NCBI RefSeq assembly: GCF_001611555.1
Contig: NZ_LSGP01000025.1
Coordinates: 310,001 to 374,000, forward strand
DNA from: Anaerosporomusa subterranea
GTDB lineage: Bacteria; Bacillota; Negativicutes; Sporomusales; Acetonemataceae
Direction: 5' to 3'
DNA: 64,000 nt
Shown here piece after piece: positions 50,133 to 58,196 of the stretch. The notes under the pieces were generated by a model. The model worked only from the letters and a program-made list of their open reading frames with translations, ran no database searches and was not told the DNA's origin. Position numbers and translations under genes: made by a program. The stretch's first letter is position 1. Every line of letters starts with the position of its first letter.

Positions 50133-50818
50133 CAGAGCGCCTCCTTCCATTCATCACGCACAATTAGGCCATCCCGTACATGAATGACCCGTCTGGCATA
50201 GGCGGCAATATCCGGCTCATGCGTGACCAGGATAATCGTCCTGCCTTGTCGATTAAGTTCAATAAATGTAGCCATAATCTCATCACCTGATTTGGTGTCA
50301 AGATTACCTGTCGGCTCATCAGCCATGATGATAGTTGGTGAGTTCACAAGCGCGCGGGCGATAGCCACCCGTTGCCGTTGACCACCAGACAACTCACTCG
50401 GTTTGTGATGCATACGGTCGCCAAGTCCGACAAGCTGTAGCGCCTCTGTTGCTAGGTCTTGGCGCGCAGCTTTTTCCACTCCGGCGTATATGAGAGGCAA
50501 GGCGACATTTTGATGAGCTGACATCCGCGGCAGCAGGTTAAAATTTTGAAAGACGAAGCCGATTTTCTTATTGCGGGTAACCGCCAATTGATCATCACTT
50601 AAGGCAGCGACTTCCTGACCATCTAACTGGTATGATCCGGCGGTTGGTCGGTCTAGGCAGCCGAGGATATTCATCAACGTTGACTTCCCTGAGCCTGATG
50701 GTCCCATAATCGCAGTGAACTCGCCCGCCTTCACAGACAGTGATACGCCTGCCAAAGCGTTAACGACTGTATCTCCCATCTGGTAGACTTTCGTTACGTC
50801 GGTCAAGTGCAAGCTCAT
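50132..50818 (-). CDS. ABC transporter ATPase, MacB/LolD type, copy 2
   Basis: The 228-residue ATPase has Walker [10 protein letters not shown], signature LSGGQRQR, Walker [13 protein letters not shown] and LVTHEPD. It is nearly identical in motif context to the ATPase at 29341, pointing to duplication of the three-gene unit. It ends in a TGATG overlap with the permease. Confidence 0.93.
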   Translation of the reverse strand: MSLHLTDVTKVYQMGDTVVNALAGVSLSVKAGEFTAIMGPSGSGKSTLMNILGCLDRPTAGSYQLDGQEVAALSDDQLAVTRNKKIGFVFQNFNLLPRMSAHQNVALPLIYAGVEKAARQDLATEALQLVGLGDRMHHKPSELSGGQRQRVAIARALVNSPTIIMADEPTGNLDTKSGDEIMATFIELNRQGRTIILVTHEPDIAAYARRVIHVRDGLIVRDEWKEAL

Positions 50819-50833
50819 AAGAAGCTCCCCTTT

Positions 50834-51907
50834 CTACCGGCTCATCATCCGCATCGGGTTTGGTCCTCCCTGTTGCTGCCCCTGTTGTTTAGACTGCGGT
50901 AAAATGATTTGGTCCCCTTCTTTAATCCCTTTTACGATCTCAATTTTATCATCACTAGCCAAACCGGTAGTTACGGTCACATTTTGCGGTTGGCCGTTTT
51001 TCAACACTTGCACATAACGCTGACCTTTAGCTTCTTTTACTGCCTGAAGTGGCACAATCAAGGCATTCTTGCTCTCACCGGCGTTCACCGATACCCTGGC
51101 TGTCATGGTTGGTTTTAACAAGCCTTGCGCCGAATCAACATCAATGATCACAGGATAATAAACTACATTCTGCTGAATTTTTGCTTTGTGGGAAACGCTG
51201 GCGACCTCGCCGCTAAAGGATTTGTCCGGATAAGTGTCGACAGTAAAGCTAACCTTTTGGCCGACTAAAATTTTACCAATATCTGACTCATCAATTTGGG
51301 CTTCGATCTGCATCTTAGACATATCTGCAATCGTCAAGAGCACCATCGGCGTTGAGATACCCGGGGAAACCGTTTGCCCTGCCGGGATCGGCTTGCCGAT
51401 GACAGTTCCAGTAATAGGAGCTAGGATCGTTGTGTCAGCCAGTTGACTAGCCGCTTCAGTATGCGAAGCCTGAGCAACATTGTACTCCATGCGGGCGGCA
51501 TCCAACTGTTGTTTGGCAATGGCGCCAATAGTATTCAACTGTTTCATTCGCTCAAAATTTGCCGTTGCATTAGCCAGCTTCGCCTCCGCTTGCGCGACTT
51601 GGGCGCTGAGACGGGTAGCGTCGAGGATAACCAACACCTGCCCGGCTATGACGAGGTCATTTTCATTAACACGAACTTCTTTAATCAAACCAGTGACCTT
51701 AGAGCTAACATCTACACTGTTCACCGGTTCAATCGTTCCGGTCGCAGAAACAATAGCGAAAATATCGCCCTTTTCAACAGTGGCAAGCCGTATCGCGGTT
51801 GCTGGCTTATTCTGCGTCTGGTAAAAATCCATGCCAAACTTACCGGACACCAATACAATGACCAGCACAATCAGCCACATCTTATATCTCAATATTTTCT
51901 GCAGCAT
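50834..51907 (-). CDS. periplasmic adaptor (MacA/HlyD family), copy 2
   Basis: A 357-residue membrane fusion protein with an N-terminal anchor helix (residues about 8-24), lipoyl halves (GTIEPVNSVDVSSKVTG and APITGTVIGKPIPAGQ), a coiled-coil hairpin and beta-barrel domain (KMQIEAQIDESDIGKI). It closely resembles the adaptor at 30034. The C-terminal tail is Gln-rich. It starts the three-gene operon. Confidence 0.9.
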   Translation of the reverse strand: MLQKILRYKMWLIVLVIVLVSGKFGMDFYQTQNKPATAIRLATVEKGDIFAIVSATGTIEPVNSVDVSSKVTGLIKEVRVNENDLVIAGQVLVILDATRLSAQVAQAEAKLANATANFERMKQLNTIGAIAKQQLDAARMEYNVAQASHTEAASQLADTTILAPITGTVIGKPIPAGQTVSPGISTPMVLLTIADMSKMQIEAQIDESDIGKILVGQKVSFTVDTYPDKSFSGEVASVSHKAKIQQNVVYYPVIIDVDSAQGLLKPTMTARVSVNAGESKNALIVPLQAVKEAKGQRYVQVLKNGQPQNVTVTTGLASDDKIEIVKGIKEGDQIILPQSKQQGQQQGGPNPMRMMSR

Positions 51908-52014
51908 AGAAAGAACCTCCTAGCCTATGTTCACACTCTCATTCTACGATGGTTTTGACTAATTAGTCAATTATGGAAGTGGTGAAATGCGTGGTAAATT
52001 GCGGTTGCAAAGCA
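51908..52014. other. promoter region of the second efflux operon
   Basis: No gene was seen. TTGACTAATTAGTCAA at 51956-51971 (either strand) is a palindrome that may be an operator near the adaptor gene start. Confidence 0.4.
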
Positions 52015-52171
52015 GGGAAGATCGCCACGCCACTCCATTCCTCGCGATGACAACTCAAAGGATATGCCTTTTATTTCATATCAGTCGCCAATGAAAGGCA
52101 CAAAAGAAGACTGCTCCGTTCCTTGCAGTAACATTCGGGTCTGTCATTGCGAGCGCAGCAAAGCAATCTCC
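52015..52171. repeat. inverted pair of TCATTGCGAG-type repeats, locus 2
   Basis: 52015-52052 (inverted) and 52142-52171 (direct) are facing copies of the unit also paired at 43342-43428. The 89 bases between them hold nothing recognisable. Confidence 0.65.
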
Positions 52172-52196
52172 ATCCTTTTAATCCAGTCTCTCTTTC

Positions 52197-52331
52197 GGTG
52201 AGAAGGCGCTCAGATGCCCCAGATGCTAGGCAGCCCCGAAAATTCAGCAGCGCCGCGTACGTTCGCAGGTACGCAAGCAATGAATTTTCGGGGCTAACAA
52301 CGCAGATGGGGTATATCAGCGCCTTCTCACC
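52197..52331. repeat. structured intergenic repeat, copy 2
   Basis: A 135-bp hairpin element. The outer arms pair perfectly over 14 bp (52197-52210, 52318-52331) and the inner arms over 15 bp (52232-52246, 52281-52295). The four blocks AGATGCTAGGC, GCAGCGCCGCGTACG, GTACGCAAGCAA and AACAACGCAGAT are identical to copy 1 at 12757-12880, while the arm sequences differ. The proA stop codon (52327-52329) lies inside the outer arm. No T run follows. Confidence 0.8.
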
Positions 52332-53580
52332 GGGTTTGGCCGGCGCCGTTGATGAGGTATTTCGTACTCGTCATCTCATTAAGTCCCATCGGACCGCGGG
52401 CATGCAGTTTCTGAGTGCTGATGCCGATTTCGGCACCAAAGCCAAATTCAAAGCCATCGCTAAAACGAGTCGAAGCATTAACATAGACGCAAGCCGCATC
52501 AACTTCGCGTTGAAAGCGATTGGCGTTTGCTAGGTCAGAGGTTACTATTGCTTCCGAATGTCTGGTTCCATAACGGAAAATATGCTCAAGCGCCGCATCG
52601 AGATTCGCTACTACTCTGACCGACAGAATCAAGTCATGGTATTCGGTAGCCCAGTCTTCCTCGGTCGCAGGTTTGACGGCAGAATAGTATTTCATTGTTT
52701 CTGGACAGCCGCGCAGTTCAACTCCGGCTACGGCGTATCGTTCCAGCATACCTGGCAGAAAGTCTGACGCTACTGCCTCGTGCACCAGTAGGGTTTCCAT
52801 CGAGTTGCAGACACCGGGACGAGACACCTTAGCATTAAACGCGATGTCGCTCGCCATGGCTAAGTCTGCAGTCGCATCGACAAATGTGTGACATACGCCA
52901 TTGCCTGTTTCAATCACCGGTACGGTGGCGTTTTCAACAACCGTGCGGATTAGGCCGGCGCCGCCGCGCGGTATAATAACATCAAGGTATTCATTGAGTC
53001 GCAGCATCTCATTGACGGCCTGACGGTCTGTGGTTTCGATCAGTTGGATAGAGTTTTCCGGCGCACCAGCCTGCTCAGCTGCATAGGCGATAATGCGCGC
53101 AATGATTGTATTTGAAGTAATAGCTTCAGAGCCGCCGCGTAAAATAACCGCGTTGCCAGATTTTAGACACAGTCCGGCAGCATCGACGGTGACGTTGGGA
53201 CGAGCTTCATAAATCATGCCAACAACGCCAAGCGGAACCCGAATTTGCCGAATATCTAAACCATTGGGCCGCAAAGCACCACCAAGGGTTTGCCCAATCG
53301 GGTCGGCCAGGTCGGCTAACTGGCGTAGGCCTTCCGCCATCGCCCTAATCCGAACCTCGGTCAACATCAGGCGGTCAATCAGCGCACCTGAAAGTTTCTT
53401 TTGCCTGCCTCGTTCAATATCGACCGCGTTTGCCTCCAGGATATCATCCCGGCGCTTTTCAAGCGCGTCAGCCATTTGCAAAAGCGCCCGATTTTTTACT
53501 GTTGTCGATAACACGGCAAGTTGGCGAGCCGCCTGTTTAGCTTTTGCGCCTTTTTCCCGCAGTTCTACAAGATAGTCCAT
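52327..53580 (-). CDS. proA: glutamate-5-semialdehyde dehydrogenase
   Basis: The 417-residue enzyme reduces gamma-glutamyl phosphate to glutamate semialdehyde with NADPH in proline synthesis. The catalytic cysteine is in SRPGVCNSMETLLV, the cofactor region in LGVVGMIYEARPNVTVDA, and RHSEAIVTSD and RFSDGFEFGFGAEIGISTQKLHARGPMG, quoted here in part as GFGAEIGISTQK, mark the C-terminus. It starts two bases after proB. Its last codons form part of a structured repeat. Full length. Confidence 0.96.
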   Translation of the reverse strand: MDYLVELREKGAKAKQAARQLAVLSTTVKNRALLQMADALEKRRDDILEANAVDIERGRQKKLSGALIDRLMLTEVRIRAMAEGLRQLADLADPIGQTLGGALRPNGLDIRQIRVPLGVVGMIYEARPNVTVDAAGLCLKSGNAVILRGGSEAITSNTIIARIIAYAAEQAGAPENSIQLIETTDRQAVNEMLRLNEYLDVIIPRGGAGLIRTVVENATVPVIETGNGVCHTFVDATADLAMASDIAFNAKVSRPGVCNSMETLLVHEAVASDFLPGMLERYAVAGVELRGCPETMKYYSAVKPATEEDWATEYHDLILSVRVVANLDAALEHIFRYGTRHSEAIVTSDLANANRFQREVDAACVYVNASTRFSDGFEFGFGAEIGISTQKLHARGPMGLNEMTSTKYLINGAGQTR

Positions 53581-53582
53581 CG

Positions 53583-54719
53583 TTATCCTCCTCTCACCAT
53601 TAAAACGAGATTATCACGGTGAATGAGTTCATCATACGGTTTGGAGCCAAGTAAGCCAGCAATCTCTTGGGTATGAGCTCCCATAATCTTTTGCGCGTCC
53701 CGTGAACAATAATTCGTCAACCCGCGGGCGATTTCTCTGCCCTCTACGGTCAGAACGCGAATTGTGCTACCAGACTCAAATTCACCATCGACAGCAGTCA
53801 CCCCTGTTGATAGCAAACTGGAGCCTCCTGTCAAAATTGCCTGTTCACAGCCTTTGTCAACTGTGACCGAACCACAAATGCGTGCACCAAAGGCTAACCA
53901 ACGTTTGCGAATATGCAGTCGATTTTCCTTAGGCCAAAAAATCGTGCCTACACTTTGGCCGTCAACTACCTCACGGACAACTCCATCACGACTACCTGAG
54001 GCGATCACCATGACTACGCCGGAGCTGACGGCGATTTTTGCGGCCTGTACCTTCGTATACATACCGCCTGTACCGCGAGCTGTGCCCGCGCCGCCAGCAA
54101 GAGCCTCTACTTCGGCAGTTATATCGTTTATTTCCGGAATCAGCTTCGCGTCCGGATTCGTCTGCGGATTATCAGTGTATACCCCTTCGACATCAGAAAG
54201 TATGACTAACAGATCAGCTTCGACGATACTGGCAACCATGGCGGAAAGGGTGTCATTATCGCCGATTTTCAGTTCATCTACTGCTACGGCGTCATTCTCG
54301 TTGATGATAGGAATAACCTTCATTGACAGCAACGTGAGCAGAGTATTGCGCGAATTTGCGTATCGTTTGCGATTGACCGAATCTTCTCGGGTTAGCAGCA
54401 CCTGGGCTACAATTTGTCCGTATTCGCCAAAAATTTTCTCGTACGTATGCATCAAAATTCCCTGCCCAACGGCGGCTGCTGCCTGCTTGCCGGGAATCGT
54501 TTTTGGCTTTTCCGGCAAACCCAGCCTGTCTACGCCGGCACCTACCGCACCTGAAGTCACGAGAATGATCTCTTTGCCTTGATTCGCCAAATCAGCCAAT
54601 TCGCGAACCAGTTTCTCAATACGAAAAAAATTCAATTTGCCAGTATCATGGGTTAGCGTGCTAGTGCCTACTTTAACAACAATGCGGCGCGCTTTCCCTA
54701 GACTTTCTCTAGTCAGCAT
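53583..54719 (-). CDS. proB: glutamate 5-kinase
   Basis: The 378-residue enzyme phosphorylates glutamate, the first and feedback-inhibited step of proline synthesis. The kinase domain has VVKVGTSTLT, SGAVGAG, INENDAVAVDE and GTGGMYTKVQAA; a C-terminal PUA domain (about residues 280-365) is present. It forms the proBA operon. No separate regulatory leader was recognised upstream. Confidence 0.96.
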   Translation of the reverse strand: MLTRESLGKARRIVVKVGTSTLTHDTGKLNFFRIEKLVRELADLANQGKEIILVTSGAVGAGVDRLGLPEKPKTIPGKQAAAAVGQGILMHTYEKIFGEYGQIVAQVLLTREDSVNRKRYANSRNTLLTLLSMKVIPIINENDAVAVDELKIGDNDTLSAMVASIVEADLLVILSDVEGVYTDNPQTNPDAKLIPEINDITAEVEALAGGAGTARGTGGMYTKVQAAKIAVSSGVVMVIASGSRDGVVREVVDGQSVGTIFWPKENRLHIRKRWLAFGARICGSVTVDKGCEQAILTGGSSLLSTGVTAVDGEFESGSTIRVLTVEGREIARGLTNYCSRDAQKIMGAHTQEIAGLLGSKPYDELIHRDNLVLMVRGG

Positions 54720-54783
54720 GCTGCTCCCCTCCTCTGTGGCGGTAAAAAAAACCGTGGTATATTGGGGAGAACGAGGCCGGGAA

Positions 54784-54907
54784 CGTTAACCGCAGAGTAC
54801 GCAGAGCACGCGGAGGAAACCCGCAGAGGTCTCTATTTATCAATATTACTCTGCACCCTCTGTGTACTCGACGTACCCTCTGTTTACTCTGTGGTAAAAA
54901 CGTAACC
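54784..54907. repeat. inverted GCAGAG-type repeat, copy 1
   Basis: Imperfect arms (CGTTAACCGCAGAGTACGCAGAG and the facing CTCTGTTTACTCTGTGGTAAAAACG, both shortened here) surround about 45 bases. A related element lies at 56900-57003 and a worn one at 32.5 kb. Confidence 0.6.
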
Positions 54908-54925
54908 TCTCATTCTCCAACTTCA

Positions 54926-55216
54926 TTACGGCAGTTCGATCCGCGGTTTTTCTGGATTACGTTTATAAAGCAGCCCGTTTCTGCCGATGACTTGAACCAA
55001 GTCGGCCCTGGTTTGATCAGCAAGTTCGCGGATTGCGTCCTCTGGTTCGGTCAGGCTATTCTGCAGTACCCGGACTTTAATTAATTCGCGTTTTGTCAAC
55101 GCATCCCGCACACTGTCAACTACAGTTGGTGAAATGCCGCCTTTGCCAATTTGGACAATAGAGTCCATGGTGCTGCCCAACGATTTTAAATAGCTTTTTT
55201 GTTTTGATGTTAGCAT
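54926..55216 (-). CDS. yhbY: CRM-domain RNA-binding protein YhbY
   Basis: A 96-residue single CRM domain protein that associates with pre-50S ribosomal subunits. The signatures LTSKQKSYLKSLGS, QIGKGGISPTVV (with the GxxG loop) and VQVIGRNGLLYKRN are present. It lies 11 bp after obgE, the usual neighbour, and both act in large-subunit assembly. Confidence 0.94.
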   Translation of the reverse strand: MLTSKQKSYLKSLGSTMDSIVQIGKGGISPTVVDSVRDALTKRELIKVRVLQNSLTEPEDAIRELADQTRADLVQVIGRNGLLYKRNPEKPRIELP

Positions 55217-55227
55217 AATACCCTCAC

Positions 55228-56502
55228 TTATGGTCGGAATGTGAACTCCATGCCACGGATGCGCACAGTGTCCCCTTCCTTAATTCCTCTTGCGCGAAGC
55301 GCTTCGTCAATATTCTGGTTGCGCCAGATACGCTGGAAGCGACGCACTCCTTCGTCATCATCAAAGTTGGTCATTGCCACCAACCGCTCTAGCTGTTTAC
55401 TTTCGACCACATACGCACCGTCATCATCACGGCGAATAACAGCCGCTTCTTCTTTGACCACTTCTTTATAAGTACGAAGTTCCTCAATGGTATCTAGTGC
55501 CGCAGGGGCTGTTGCCAGGGCATTGAAAGCCCTCCACATCAAGTCACGCACACCCTCGCCCGTAGCTGCCGAAATGGGGACAGTCTCGTGTCCCTGCTTT
55601 TCCATATATTCACGAATACGTGGAAAATTTGCTTGCGCCTCCGGCAGATCCATCTTATTGGCAGCAATGATCTGCGGTCTTCCTGCTAATTTTTCATTAT
55701 ATAAACGGAGCTCGTCATTGATCTTGTGATAATCCTCGATTGGGTCGCGCCCCTCCATGCCAGACGCATCCAGTACATGGATAATGATCCGGGTCCGCTC
55801 AATATGCCGCAGGAAATCGTGACCGAGACCTTTGCCTTCATGGGCTCCCTCGATTAGGCCGGGAATATCAGCAAGCACAAAGCTTCTACCTTCATCAAGG
55901 CTGACTACTCCCAAGACTGGCGTCAGAGTGGTAAAATGATAGGCTGCGATATCTGGTCGGGCTGCCGAGACACTGGCTAGCAAACTGGACTTGCCTACAC
56001 TCGGATAGCCAACCAAGCCAACATCAGCTAACAGCTTCAGTTCCAATAGCAGCGATTTTTCTTCTCCTGGCTCGCCTTTTTCTGCGAACGTAGGAGCCCT
56101 GTTAACACTATTCACAAAGCGGGCATTGCCACGTCCACCGCGGCCGCCTCTGGCGATTACCGCTTGTTCACCGGGGTTGACTAAGTCTGCCAGCAGTTCG
56201 CCGGTTGCTTCATCGCGTACTAACGTACCGGGCGGGACTTTTACCACTAGATCCTCGGAGCCGCGGCCGTGCATATTACTGGTTTGGCCGGGATCGCCAG
56301 GATCTGCTTTAAACTTTCGCTTATAGCGGAAATCAATTAACGTGTTAAGGTTGTCATCAACCGTGAGAACGACGCTGCCGCCTTTACCGCCATCGCCGCC
56401 GCTGGGTCCGCCTTTTGGCACATACTTTTCCCGGCGGAAACTGGACATACCATTGCCGCCGTCACCAGCTTTCACTTGAATCTTTACTCTGTCAATAAAC
56501 AT
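55228..56502 (-). CDS. obgE: GTPase ObgE/CgtA
   Basis: The 424-residue GTPase acts in ribosome assembly and stress or sporulation control. The glycine-rich Obg fold (GDGGNGMSSFRREKYVPKGG-type, about residues 1-158) is followed by a G domain with GYPSVGKSS (P-loop), DIPGLIEG (G3) and NKMD (G4), then a C-terminal OCT domain (GVRRFQRIW, RGMEFTF). AAGGGG precedes the ATG. It follows a Spo0B-like gene as in Bacillus. Confidence 0.96.
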   Translation of the reverse strand: MFIDRVKIQVKAGDGGNGMSSFRREKYVPKGGPSGGDGGKGGSVVLTVDDNLNTLIDFRYKRKFKADPGDPGQTSNMHGRGSEDLVVKVPPGTLVRDEATGELLADLVNPGEQAVIARGGRGGRGNARFVNSVNRAPTFAEKGEPGEEKSLLLELKLLADVGLVGYPSVGKSSLLASVSAARPDIAAYHFTTLTPVLGVVSLDEGRSFVLADIPGLIEGAHEGKGLGHDFLRHIERTRIIIHVLDASGMEGRDPIEDYHKINDELRLYNEKLAGRPQIIAANKMDLPEAQANFPRIREYMEKQGHETVPISAATGEGVRDLMWRAFNALATAPAALDTIEELRTYKEVVKEEAAVIRRDDDGAYVVESKQLERLVAMTNFDDDEGVRRFQRIWRNQNIDEALRARGIKEGDTVRIRGMEFTFRP

Positions 56503-56569
56503 ATGCTACCCCTTGCGCCCTCAGGAGGGCTATGTACTTTTCCAGTAGTATGCACAGCAAAGCAGCGTA

Positions 56570-56785
56570 CTACTCTGCCAACTTATCCTCAATTCGCGGC
56601 TGATATAACGCCAGCAGATCACCTGTCATTTCCGGGCTTTTTACCATATCATCTATATATCGCAGGGCCTTATCTAGTTTGCCTAGCTGAATAAATGCTT
56701 GAATAACCTGGATATGATTGATAAAATCGTGCCGCTGCAGCCGCAGCAAACGCAGGATTTCCTCGCGTATAGCTTGTTCGGCCAT
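56570..56785 (-). CDS. short Spo0B-like phosphotransferase-domain protein
   Basis: The ATG at 56785 has AGGGGA seven bases upstream and gives 71 residues that match the alpha-helical hairpin of Spo0B: LLRLQRHDFINHIQVIQAF carries the phospho-His motif (RHDFINHIQ), followed by LGKLDKALRYIDDM. The C-terminal ATPase-like domain of Bacillus Spo0B is absent. Position between rpmA and obgE equals that of spo0B in Bacillus. It may relay phosphate to Spo0F/Spo0A or act as a dimeric accessory; phosphorelay function is inference. Confidence 0.8.
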   Translation of the reverse strand: MAEQAIREEILRLLRLQRHDFINHIQVIQAFIQLGKLDKALRYIDDMVKSPEMTGDLLALYQPRIEDKLAE

Positions 56786-56899
56786 GACGATTTCCCCTCT
56801 CATCCGAATACTGTTTCTTTCTGCGAAAAACCGCAAAAATCCTGCGACATAATTAAGAAAAACCGTTGAAACGGTCTTTGGGGAAAGTACGGGGTACCA

Positions 56900-57003
56900 T
56901 ACCACAGAGGGCACAGAGTGGTAAAGAGGACACAGAGGACTAAAGTTTGGGGCCAGCACAGCTGGAAAAATAAATTACAGTTCCTCCGTGTCCTCTGTGG
57001 AAA
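56900..57003. repeat. inverted GCAGAG/CACAGAG-type repeat, copy 2
   Basis: ACCACAGAGGGCACAGAG with GAGGACACAGAGGA on the left faces TCCTCCGTGTCCTCTGTGG on the right, forming an imperfect hairpin of about 20-bp arms around a 40-base centre. It lies between spo0B-like and rpmA. Confidence 0.6.
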
Positions 57004-57054
57004 GCGTAACCCTGTTCCATAAATTCAAAGTTTATACTTTCGGATAGCTTAATA

Positions 57055-57084
57055 AAAAACCTGCGGCTAAAGCCGCAGGTTTTT
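57055..57084 (-). terminator. intrinsic terminator after rpmA
   Basis: A perfect 14-bp inverted repeat with a 2-base centre (57055-57068, 57071-57084) and A/T ends, separating the ribosomal protein genes from spo0B-like and obgE. Confidence 0.88.
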
Positions 57085-57107
57085 GTCGATAAACAATCCA
57101 ATTTTAG

Positions 57108-57410
57108 TTATTGGGCTGCTTCGGTTTCTACCGCATAGACGCTGATTTGTCTGTCATCGCGGCCTTTGCGTTCAAAGGAAACTTTGCCAGGGATCAAAGC
57201 AAATAAGGTATGATCCTTGCCAATGCCGACGTTTAGACCAGGATAGAAGCGAGTGCCTCTCTGACGGACCAAAATGCTGCCAGCAGTAACAACTTCACCA
57301 GCTTGACGTTTTACACCAAGGCGTTGCGCTTCGCTGTCACGTCCGTTACGGGAGCTACCAACACCCTTTTTATGTGCAAACCGTTGCAGATCAAATGTAA
57401 AATTGAACAT
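57108..57410 (-). CDS. rpmA: 50S ribosomal protein L27 with cleavable N-terminus
   Basis: The 100-residue protein carries the Firmicutes-type extension [11 protein letters not shown] before [16 protein letters not shown]. This extension is removed by the Prp protease, encoded just upstream, and must be removed for L27 to reach the peptidyl transferase centre. ATG at 57410 is chosen because GGAGGTGAA lies upstream; an ATG three codons earlier sits on that site. Confidence 0.96.
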   Translation of the reverse strand: MFNFTFDLQRFAHKKGVGSSRNGRDSEAQRLGVKRQAGEVVTAGSILVRQRGTRFYPGLNVGIGKDHTLFALIPGKVSFERKGRDDRQISVYAVETEAAQ

Positions 57411-57415
57411 CGAGT

Positions 57416-57736
57416 TCACCTCCTGTATTCAACAATCCGAACATAATCCGGTTCTAATTTAACAATCTCCTTTAGACCAAGTAACATGGTTTCAAGCACG
57501 GCACTGGTCTGATCATCAGGAAGATTGCATAGTTCCATAGACAACAGGCCATCTGCAGCCTGCCAGCGAATCGTCCGATTCAGATATTGGGAGAGACCGA
57601 GCAACGCCGACTGGGTTAGAGCCGAGACGCCAGCGCAAATAATATCTTTGCCACGTGGCGCAGAGCCGGAATGCCCTTTAACTTGAAATTGAACAATGCG
57701 TTGTACGCTATCGCGGGTAATTTCTACCGTAATCAT
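57416..57736 (-). CDS. prp: ribosomal-processing cysteine protease Prp
   Basis: The 106-residue protein (YsxB family) cleaves the N-terminal extension of L27. The catalytic pair is visible as VKGHSG (His22) and [10 protein letters not shown] (Cys34). It lies between rplU and rpmA, the standard place, with its stop codon six bases before the rpmA ATG region. Confidence 0.94.
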   Translation of the reverse strand: MITVEITRDSVQRIVQFQVKGHSGSAPRGKDIICAGVSALTQSALLGLSQYLNRTIRWQAADGLLSMELCNLPDDQTSAVLETMLLGLKEIVKLEPDYVRIVEYRR

Positions 57737-57739
57737 GCC

Positions 57740-58051
57740 TTATGCTTCGATTTTCTCGATAGTCACTTTTGTGAACGGTTGACGATGTCCTTGGCGTTTA
57801 CGGTAGTTGGATTTGGACTTGTACTTGAAAATGCGAATTTTCTTTCCCTTGCCATGCTCAACAACCGTGCCGGTTACTTTCGCACCAGCAACGACAGGTT
57901 GGCCAATCTTCACAGAGCCGTCAGTGACAACAGTCAGCACTTCGTCGAAAGCAACAGTCTCGCCTGCTTGGGCTTCGAGTTTTTCGATGACAATGACGTC
58001 ACCTTCGCTAACGCGGTATTGCTTTCCGCCTGTTTGAATAATTGCGTACAT
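57740..58051 (-). CDS. rplU: 50S ribosomal protein L21
   Basis: A 103-residue L21 with [12 protein letters not shown] at the N-terminus and [21 protein letters not shown] (shortened to [16 protein letters not shown]) near the C-terminus. The ATG at 58051 has AAGGAGGTG upstream. It is the first gene of rplU-prp-rpmA and has a structured leader. Confidence 0.96.
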   Translation of the reverse strand: MYAIIQTGGKQYRVSEGDVIVIEKLEAQAGETVAFDEVLTVVTDGSVKIGQPVVAGAKVTGTVVEHGKGKKIRIFKYKSKSNYRKRQGHRQPFTKVTIEKIEA

Positions 58052-58165
58052 TTTTAGATACACCTCCTTATAGAGTCTCGCCGAATTTGGTATCACTGAA
58101 AGTGAATTTTTAAAACCTCTTCGAGCGGCCGTGAAGGCACATGCCTACATCATTGAATGATATCA
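58052..58165 (-). promoter_or_regulatory. possible L21 leader of the rplU operon
   Basis: The minus-strand leader has AGGCATGTGCCTTCACGGCCGCTCG-type sequence at about 58144-58120, which can fold locally, before AGAGGTTTTAAAAA. Place and look fit the L21 leader class of Firmicutes; pairing with Rfam was not tested. Confidence 0.45.
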
Positions 58166-58196
58166 TATTCATTTGTCTCTGTCAATTTTAATTCGA

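Noticed and set aside
54784-54907. CRISPR-like spacing of GCAGAG repeats
   Set aside because: Repeats are short, degenerate and arranged as inverted arms, without regular spacers or cas genes.
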